Both the position numbers and the translations under genes were made by a program. Of a stretch of 64,000 nucleotides of DNA, positions 56,236 through 64,000 are shown one piece after another. The notes below the pieces were generated by a model. The model worked only from the letters and a program-made list of their open reading frames with translations. It did no database searches and was not told the origin of the DNA. Source of the DNA: Armigeres subalbatus (lineage: Eukaryota > Arthropoda > Insecta > Diptera > Culicidae); contig NC_085141.1 of the NCBI RefSeq assembly GCF_024139115.2, forward strand, positions 170,264,994 to 170,328,993, read 5' to 3'. Numbering within the stretch: the first letter of the stretch is position 1; each line of letters opens with the position of its first letter.

Positions 56236-58370
56236 TATTTATTCAATCAAGGGGCAACTGCGACCTCTTACAAGTCAATTTCATCAGAAAATAATTACCA
56301 TGTTAATTTGAACATCTTCTTTTATCTATTTTGAGAGCCAAAAATAGAAAGTAACTTTCGCTTTTCTCCACTTCTGTGCCCCATTCATCTAAAACTTCAA
56401 CTTATATATTTATTAATAAGAAAAGACGCCAAGACAAAAAACATAGCATAGTCATCCAATTATAAGCGGCGTCTCAATATCGCCAGTTGAACTATCTTCT
56501 ATGGCCTAGATCCGATCTGAACGAGTATTAAGCTTGCTTTCAATTTCAAGCATCATTTACGCGAGCGAAGTGCTTCGAGTGCTGGCTCCTCATGTTTGCC
56601 AGATTCAAGGGCTCTTAATCACGCCGATTTATTTATCGGAGGTTTGATTAATTTCGCACTCAGACTTGGCGAAATAATCGCTTATGATGAGAAGTATGGC
56701 AATAACAAAAGCAAAACATATAATCACTTGTAATAAGCCACCTCATATAATTTTATACCAGGTAACTAAATAGTGTACTTTGTTACAGTTTCCCTTGAAT
56801 GCTTCCGAAATTGAATATAAGCAATATGCATCAAAACAACAAACACAAGAAAACGGGAATACCAAATTTGCTTCTTTGCATCCATCTATTGTAGCAAAAA
56901 TTGATTACACTGAACCAATGCCAAGAAGCACACCTTTGAAAAAAAGTGGCACATGGCAAGGAAATTGGCAGCAAGTAACTTCTCCAAGTACGTACATATG
57001 GAGCCACGCGAGCCGACACTTCAGATTCATTTGATGTGCGCTCACAGGTGCACTGCACAGGGGGCAGCTATTCAAAACACAACCAACGATAGGCATCCAA
57101 CGCCGACGAGCATGTGTAAATTTACCCATTTAAAAGGAAGTTCAGTTGGAACTGAGGAACATCGTATAAATCAAAAGGAGGGGCCCGCTTCCATTTCGTT
57201 AATAGTCGAAGTTGGTCCAAATTTACTAGCGAATAAAGCAAGCTAGGTTATCAATAGAACTGTTATGTAGTCATCATAATTTGGAGCATATCGAGCAAGC
57301 ATTGCACTTGCTGATTTGGTGAGACTTTGTTTCGAGCATATACCTATCGCACATACATTGTTGGCCCATAAACAAATGTGATTACGTACGTTTTGTACAT
57401 GCGGTTTATGCTTTCAAATGTTGAAAATTATGAATTTCCAATAACGATTTTTTTTTTCAATTCAAGACGCTGCTGGTGGTTCAACGATTGATGCGAGGAA
57501 GGAAATGTATTTATTGCAAGCAACGAAGTGCGCAAACAATGTATGCCTGACTGTAAGAAATGAAAAATACAATTGAAGTACATGCGCTCCAAGTGTAATA
57601 TTCATTAACTTGAACTCACTGTCAATATGGAATCAGACTCTGGTGCTGTAATGACAGATACTATACACGTGTCAGTAAAATCAAATGTTCAGGATGTTAT
57701 AGGATCCTTGTTGATTGTGTTCATAAGTGCTGTTGAGAAAACGTTAGTGCAGATGTTCTGCAGATGATTTATCATCTGTAGTTAGTACCGTGATGAACTT
57801 ACCTTAAGATAAAAAATCACGTTAATAAAGTATTAAAAAAAATCTGTAGTTATTATACGTTGCATGTTAAAATTAATTTCAAAGAAATGAATAAATAACT
57901 AGTTACAATGCCTCAAACGTAACTACCACGATTTTGCTAACTGTATTATATCTAAAAGAGAGGCTTTCTTCGCCTACTTTCTCTTACACCAATAGTTGGA
58001 CGACGCTAATTCAACGCCATTTCAACGTAAATATGGCTTTAAAATAACATTAGTTTATAGCATATTTGAACTCAGTTAGATAATGGTCTTTTCCAGGTAC
58101 AATCGTGTGTGGACTTCAAAAAGTAGAACCATTTCAGAGATATACTGAAATTTTGACTAAATGAATGTGAATAGCAATAATATTTTTTACTCACACATTG
58201 TGTCTTGATTTAACAGTTTAAACCTTTTTCATAAATTAACTTTCTTCAAATTTTCCATGAAAATTTAATATTAATAAACGTTTTCAACAAGACAAAAGAT
58301 ACTAAAATTCTTATTATAATTGAATTTAAGATCAAGAATTAGAATTGATTTATCTCAATGAATTTTCGTC
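56236..58370. other. Unassigned DNA
   Basis: No recognised gene. Frames at 56780-57034 and 56953-57246 are unrecognised and overlap opposite-strand frames. Mostly AT-rich. Confidence 0.4.
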
Positions 58371-58560
58371 TGTCTGTCTGTCTGACCCTGACTTGGAAAC
58401 CGGCGTGAGGGTTTTTGAAGACAAGCAATGTTTCTTTGGTGATTCGAGATCGCTCCTGTTCTGATAAAGGGGGCTTCAATTCAAATTGAACAGAAATTTC
58501 TGCATAACGCGAGAACTAATCAAGAGAATGGAACCGGCATGGATTAGAAAAATAAGTTTT
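58371..58560 (+). repeat. Dispersed repeat fragment, copy 2
   Basis: A (TGTC)n run at 58371-58384 precedes GGGTTTTTGAAGACAAGCAA, TTTCTTTGGTGATTCGAGA, AATTTCTGCATAACGCGAG and TCAAGAGAATGGAACC. These match 52570-52710 in the same order. Confidence 0.55.
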
Positions 58561-58631
58561 GGCATTTACTCTGAGATAACAGATTTCCAGGAACCCTGGA
58601 AAATTCAAAACGCCTCCAATGGATATCACGA

Positions 58632-58682
58632 GTGATTTGAATCGTTTATGAGTTTTGAGATTTTGAGTTTTTCCCAACACTG
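58632..58682 (+). repeat. Fragment of the CCCAACACTG-ended element
   Basis: TGATTTGAATCGTTTATGAG and TTTTGAGATTTTGAGTTTTT then CCCAACACTG match the right end of the insertion at 23015-23389 with two or three differences. Confidence 0.75.
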
Positions 58683-58689
58683 GTCGTTT

Positions 58690-60140
58690 GGAGATTTATA
58701 TATTTTTTTGTTAAAGAGTCAAAATATTAGGCCCTTTTCAAAAGTTAGTCGCGAAATTACTTAGATTGTTGTTTAACAAGATTTCCTTGTTATGACAACA
58801 TCGAAAACATCTTATAAGCTCGAAAGAAGAAAGAAAATATTTTTGTCCGTCTGTTTGTATGGGGAGGCAATGAAACGCTTTAATAACTTCTTCAACACAT
58901 TTCTGATCAAGACATAATGTATGAGTGACAGGGATTGAATCCTAAAGAGAAAGAACAAGTCTCTCACTTATCATCTCTGTATACACATACGATATGTAGC
59001 ATATCGCGAGAGACTTTTTTCGCAAGTTGTCATGATAGAGAACTGATTCGGGAGGCTATACCCCATGATAAATTTATTTAGAAAGCTCCAAATGCGGTAA
59101 GCGCTGGCTCTGATGATGCATTTCAACTTGTTTTACACAGCTGTGCAGTAACCAACACGAAAGGAGCGAAAACAAAGCGAGAATTACCATTTTTCTGTGG
59201 GGCTGCCTATCCGATTCTGTTTTTTCGCTCTTGTATACCAGTTTGATAAATTTGTTATCATGGCTTGTTATGATTCGGAACAGTTAACCAGCCTCTCTTT
59301 TATCGTTGTTCGTTATCTATTGAGAGCCATTTCTGCAAACCCTGATGAGTGATCAATAGCATATTTATTTACCTTCTTTTTTGTAAAAAAGATCAAAAAT
59401 TGATTCACTGGATTTGAAGAATTTAAATTTTGCTGATCGAACTTTCGCTCAAAATTCAAAAAGTAAAAAACGGATTTATTTTTTTCTGAGCACGGCATTG
59501 GATTCATCCCTGGATTTTACATACGCACGTTTGTCGATCATTGCAGTTCACACTTTTTTATAAAAAAATACTTTCACAAATCTGGCTAGATGCATTGTTT
59601 TTTTCTTCAATATTCCCGTCACCTACTGGATGCGCTATTTGCTCTACACAAAATCCAACTCATTTCTTAACTTTCCATGAACACTTCTCAAGACACTCAG
59701 AAAAAATGTTTCGGTGCATGAAGCGCAAGATAAGTTAAAGATAAGTAGTGGCAAATGTATTCAGAAACAGGGCACTAAATAAAATTAAGCAAATTTCAAT
59801 GTTATGGCCTCTTTAACACAAACTTTTTTTAAATTAAAATTAAAAAATAGTAACTTCGTTACTGCATTTCTACATTTTGATTCATAGGGCTAAAAATAAA
59901 TATGTTTTTTTTTTGAGAAAATTGATTTTCTTTTAAGGTTTACTTGCAATCTACGTTGCAGTCTGAACAATTTTGTTTACAGTGTATACTTTTATGCAGA
60001 GCTCCTTTTATTACCAACACATCATTTTCATAGACTTTTTTTTTAATGTTCAAGATGTTTTTGCTTACAAAATTTTTCTTCACCCAATGATGAAAATTGT
60101 TTTTTTATTCAGTAAAAAGGAATGCACATGCAAATTTTTA
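58690..60140. other. Unassigned DNA
   Basis: No gene or well-bounded repeat seen. Frames at 59313-59507 (minus) and 59541-59738 are unrecognised. Confidence 0.4.
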
Positions 60141-60149
60141 ATTTTGAAA

Positions 60150-60760
60150 AAAAACCCTACTTAATTCACCGAGTAGTGATACTGCCTTTCTCGCATTTAG
60201 CCAAGACACCAACCTTATATGGCGCTTATATAGTTAGATTCCATTTTCTTAATAACTTTTAAATGCAATAGTCGATCGTTATCAAATTCAATAGTGATCA
60301 AGAAGGCTTTGTCCCCTGTCGAATGCAACTTGTTTCGAGAAAATCGGTTAAGAATTACTATATGAAAAAGTGGCTAATGTTTTTCGGTTTTCGTGTGCAC
60401 ACACGGACAGACAGACATTTGTTCAGCACGACGAGCTGAGTCGATTGGTATATAAAGCCTGTTCACGTTAAATTTCGGACACCCACCATCCAATGCGATT
60501 TTTTTAAATTTTCACAAACTACTGAGACGATCAATATACATGACAGCTCAATATCTGCGCTTCATGTGATAGTTCAGCGTGTTTTCATTCTTGTCCAAAG
60601 TGATAAAATGGCTACAAATCAATTGGACATTGTCACAGTGTCCGAAATTTAACGTGGACAGGCTTTAATATCATGGGTCTCCGAGACTTCTATAAAAAGT
60701 TCGATTTTGGAGTGAAATGGTAGCCTTTCGGTACAACTGTGTAGTACGAGAAAGGCAAAA
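60150..60760 (+). repeat. Unclassified ACGAGAAAGGC repeat, copy F
   Basis: The most complete copy. It starts AACCCTACTTAATTCACC (with the first A's near 60150), then GAGTAGTGATACTGCCTTTC, CGAATGCAACTTGTTTCGAG, an ACACACGGACAGACAGACAT tract, GAGCTGAGTCGATTGG and the MITE at 60455-60665. It ends TGGGTCTCCGAGACTTC and TTTCGGTACAACTGTGTAGT then ACGAGAAAGGC near 60756. The start has GCCTTTCTCG and the end CGAGAAAGGC. Confidence 0.75.
60455..60665. mobile_element. 211 bp TA-flanked MITE with AAGCCTGT termini
   Basis: Ends are AAGCCTGTTCACGTTAAA and, reversed, AAGCCTGTCCACGTTAAA. The TIR runs 28 bp to GGACAC with one mismatch. TA at 60453-60454 and 60666-60667 is the duplication. Sister copies B and C of the host repeat show the uninterrupted site (GGTATTTAACAATATGGGTC and similar), which confirms the borders. 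Confidence 0.92.
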
Positions 60761-62435
60761 ATCGTCATTTCCGTCAACCGCTCAAATTCTTTTATTTAAA
60801 TTGAGCCAAATATGCAGCAATTTTTCCCGACTCGGTTACTCAACATACGCAGCCACGATCGCGTAAAGATTTACCTTTATTTAACCGACATCAAACACCC
60901 AATCGATCAATAGAGTCACGAACCTCGCAGAAACGTTCGCACCGGATAAACAGTCGCTCACCTGCGCTGCGCTGGCTGACTTTGTATTATGCAATAACCG
61001 GAGTCCGGGGGAGCCAATATGCGCGGCCTAGTAGTAGGCTTCCGCCAAGACGTTAATTACCTCTCCTTCACTCTCCTTTTCAAAATGTTGTAACTATCGT
61101 GTGCAGGAAACCCATAGACCGATTCGAGAAAATTACCACCCTCGAGGGGTCTTTGAAAGAGTATGGAAAAAATGACAAAAGAAAAAAAACTAGAAAATGC
61201 AAGCCCCGTCGGGGATAGATAATTTAAAATGATAGTAAATCGGCGACTTCAATCAATTTATCTATCGACCATTGATTCTGTGATATAAACCGAAATTGGT
61301 ATCCAATTTGGGGGAAAAATCTCTACTCATCACGAAAAAAAAACCAATTGCGCATCATAAAAACATTGTGCAAGTCATTGCGGCTAGGCAGCGCAAATCA
61401 CAACAATCAACCTGGAGCGAAAAAAAATCTTCCGAAGACGAACGAAAGTGAAAAGGCTTGCTTGTTAGCCGGTTCTTTCTTTTGTACATGTTGCGCGTAC
61501 AGTCGGTCGATTTCCTTCTTAGATCCAACGTGGTCTGTCTGATGGGTTCGGCCCGCCTGACACTGACCACTGCACTTCACCGCGCGCCGTCTCGTGAGCT
61601 ATTCGCGTGGCAGTAAACGACCACTAACGATAGATAGATAGATGAGTTCCCGTTCCGTTGAGTTGGTTTGTTGATGTTTTCATGAGAACATTGGCGTATA
61701 CGGTGTTGGGTCACCAGGTTCAAAGCACATTTGTGATTTTTCCATAATTAATTGAAATAACCGGGTCAACCCGAGGGCCTTCTTTAGCCATGCGGTAAGA
61801 TACTTTTTGATCTTAGTTTTTTTTTTATAGAATCCTGACTCTCCTAATTCTAAGAGAATTTTGAGATTCTAAAACAATTAATTAGCTTAAAGAAACACTT
61901 AAAAAAATACAAATAAATTTTATGACTTTCATTATGACACCCAATTTTGTTTACAAACCCATGACTTATTTACTTTTTTACTTCTCAATTAATAAACAAA
62001 AATATCATAAAATCAATAAGAACTTCTTCAGTTTCTCCAAAAATCTTCCCGATATAACAAATTATTCAGAAAGAATTATGATATCAGATTTGTTTTATTC
62101 TTCTCTATATTTATCAAAATTCTTTTGATTGATTGAATAGTTTCATCAGAAATTTTTCTGGGTGCTGCTTAATATGCTTCTTCCGTTTCTAAAAATACAC
62201 TTCAAGTACTATCCTGAGATTTCTCCAAAGATCCTCAAGCATGTTTTCATTGATTCTATAATAAATTTCCTTCGATTTTGTTACAATTCATCTGAAAGAT
62301 TTGTTGCATTCTGTATGTATCTGAATGTTTATATAAACAATTAAAATCAGGACTGCCAAACATGCGGCCCGTGCCCCATTTGTTTGTTACCAGCGACGCA
62401 CGTGTTAGAAAAAATACTTCATAGCCGGTCTACAA
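60761..62435. other. Unassigned DNA, partly GC-richer
   Basis: No gene that I can prove. 60850-61040 and 61400-61660 are richer in G+C and lack repeat matches, so they could be unique sequence near a gene. A (GATA)4 microsatellite lies at about 61628-61643. Confidence 0.35.
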
Positions 62436-62459
62436 CAGGCCAGGCATAGGTATATTGAC

Positions 62460-62535
62460 GCCGACTTAGGAGCCTTCGGCTACAAAGCAAGGTCATGCTG
62501 AAGGTAGCTCGGTTCGATTCCCGGTTCGGTCTTGA
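62460..62535 (+). mobile_element. SINE tRNA-like head fragment
   Basis: GGCTACAAAGCAAGGTCATG then CTCGGTTCGATTCCCGG carry the same wording as the Feilai-type head, including B-box GGTTCGATTCC. The body does not follow, so it is a fragment. Confidence 0.6.
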
Positions 62536-62564
62536 CGTAGTCGTCTCCTCCGATGCCTTGACCC

Positions 62565-62690
62565 TCAGAGCCTGTGGTATCAACGCCATATAAATGTTCT
62601 TCCATGCCTCGAATTGTTGCTTCCACCTTTCGATCACCATACGTTTGTCAGACTAGATGCACGCCCATCCTTATCCTGCACATCTTTGTT
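62565..62690 (-). pseudogene. RTE-like linker scrap, minus strand
   Basis: On the minus strand MVIERWKQQFEAWKNIYMAL resembles the ERWKQHFEEHLNG linker of RTE elements. It is a short isolated fragment. Confidence 0.45.
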
Positions 62691-64000
62691 TGTGGTAACA
62701 TCCAACAATTTGGCAAGGTTGTTTGCTTATTTTGTATATCAGAGTGCCGAAGCGCTGGTACAACAACATAGTCAGAATAATCGAAGTCGTTCAGATGCTA
62801 CATAGCAAAAGGTTGCCACGATTTGGTATACGTCGATCTCACTTACCATGATCTCGTCGATTATGATCAAGAACACAAGAACAACAAGAAAAATAGCACC
62901 ATCATGTTTTTTATTCATATTTTCTGAATAACAGATGATGGTTATTTCAGTTCAGAATGTTAGCACATTCTGTTTCGCAACTTTTCAGTGCATTACAATG
63001 ATAATTAATATAATTGCAGATATACATTGACATACATTGTGCGAAATGAAAATACGACCACTTCAATTTTTCATCCATGTTTAGCAATATTTTAGCCGAA
63101 ACCATCTCAAAATACAAGATAAAGTCATTCTTTGGAAATTACTTCAAAAATTCATTGTTTTATGAACAGAATCATTTTTCCAAGAGTGTTCGGCTCGAAA
63201 TGCTAGGATCGAAAACGAAATTTTATCATATTTATGTCGTCGAATCATTTACCTTTTGTCATAAAAGTAACGAGCAAGTATAAGCCAAAGGTTCTCTAAG
63301 GAATGAGGATCCGGAGAACAGGCTAAATTTTCAAAACTAGCTATATTTTTCTCGTGTTTTAGTCAATTCAAAGTTGTGAGTCGTTGTATTATCAATCTGG
63401 AAAGATAGTTATTGGCCCATGAATGACCCGCCTTGTTTGTTTGGGCTTATCTCTAGCATCTTGTTGATACTCACACCAATGAAAGATTTACCCGAAATTG
63501 AAAATCCCTCATAATAACCATTACTTCATCACCTAGGTTTCGGCTAATTTTAGCACCAGTTCTTGGAGCAGACCGTCAAATAGTATTGTCAACCACCAAG
63601 ACCATCAAGATTAAACTTCCGACGAAAGGAAGTACATTCATCAATTCGTTTGTGCAGGTAATATACACAATATCAATATCACATCAAAACTAATTCTATT
63701 ATGTTTAAATCGTCTTGCCGAGCCTTTTGCGCCACTTTAAGTTTTCATTGCTTGCCAGAATTAGAAACACATATCTGTGGTGTTTCCGCCCATCCATTTT
63801 CGGCTGGTTGGTTTTCTTAAAATTTGCAGAACTGTATGTTTCAGAACCTTCTGGCACAAGAATAGAATACTGAATGAGTCTTTTCTTTCGCACGTGGTGC
63901 ATTTTGGTCTGACATGCCTACTTCGATCATATTTCAAAATTACTTCAAATTTTAAGGTCACTCCTGACGGAATCCAAGATTAAAAGTGCTCGCGTTTTCG
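62691..64000. other. Unassigned DNA to the window end
   Basis: No gene or bounded repeat that I can support. Overlapping frames at 63705-63983 on both strands are unrecognised. Confidence 0.4.

Noticed and set aside
1..64000. Endogenous viral elements of the kind found in Aedes genomes
   Set aside because: No frame shows polymerase, capsid or glycoprotein motifs of flavi-, rhabdo- or other RNA viruses. All RT and integrase signals fit LTR or non-LTR retrotransposons, and the BEL element has no envelope gene.

Overview
This window reads as intergenic DNA from a mosquito genome, most likely Aedes. It is dense in transposable elements (TEs). The evidence for Aedes is the set of repeat families: several copies of a tRNA-headed SINE with an (AAG)n tail that matches what I know as the Feilai-type SINE, RTE-clade LINEs, an RNase-H-bearing I/LOA-group LINE, a BEL/Pao LTR retrotransposon and many small TIR elements with TA or other short target duplications. 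I found no host gene that I can name, no convincing multi-exon structure, no true tRNA or rRNA gene and no viral integration. The species call is inference. The element calls rest on motifs, target-site duplications (TSDs) and copy-to-copy comparison inside the window.

Layout. 0-5 kb: a foldback element (300-660), a 130 bp direct repeat pair, one SINE and a 1.4 kb Harbinger-like TIR element (3130-4529). 4.9-12.1 kb: a complete BEL/Pao retrotransposon (4874-12143) with two LTRs that differ by one base and a 5 bp TSD. Its Gag carries a PHD finger, and its Pol is broken at three points. 12-19 kb: mostly unassigned AT-rich DNA, with a SINE inserted into an older SINE at 15.6-16.2 kb. 19-29.3 kb: LINE graveyard, with a minus-strand RTE copy, an I/LOA 3' end, a decayed RTE invaded by two small TIR elements, a TIR element at 23.9 kb, and a jockey-like RT scrap joined to a longer RTE copy. 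29.3-31.9 kb: a 2.6 kb GGAATTCC-rich degenerate satellite that reverses orientation in the middle. 32-40.7 kb: mostly unassigned, with RTE scraps and a CCCAG-ended MITE. 40.7-46.1 kb: a foldback made of ATGATCCATAA units and carrying a SINE, then a 4.2 kb I/LOA-group LINE disrupted by a TA-flanked MITE. 48-51 kb and 60 kb: several copies of one unclassified repeat ending in ACGAGAAAGGC. 54.1-55 kb: an 800 bp A/T-rich foldback. 55-64 kb: unassigned DNA with LINE and SINE scraps.

How the parts relate. The window is a stratigraphy of insertions. The BEL element is the youngest dated event, judged by its LTR identity. SINE, MITE and LINE copies have landed in one another, and several can be excised on paper to recover the older sequence, which fixes their boundaries. 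The most notable observation is that the 15 bases directly after the BEL 5' LTR, where a tRNA primer-binding site belongs, are a perfect reverse complement of 15 bases inside the same LTR. This is the geometry expected of self-primed reverse transcription.
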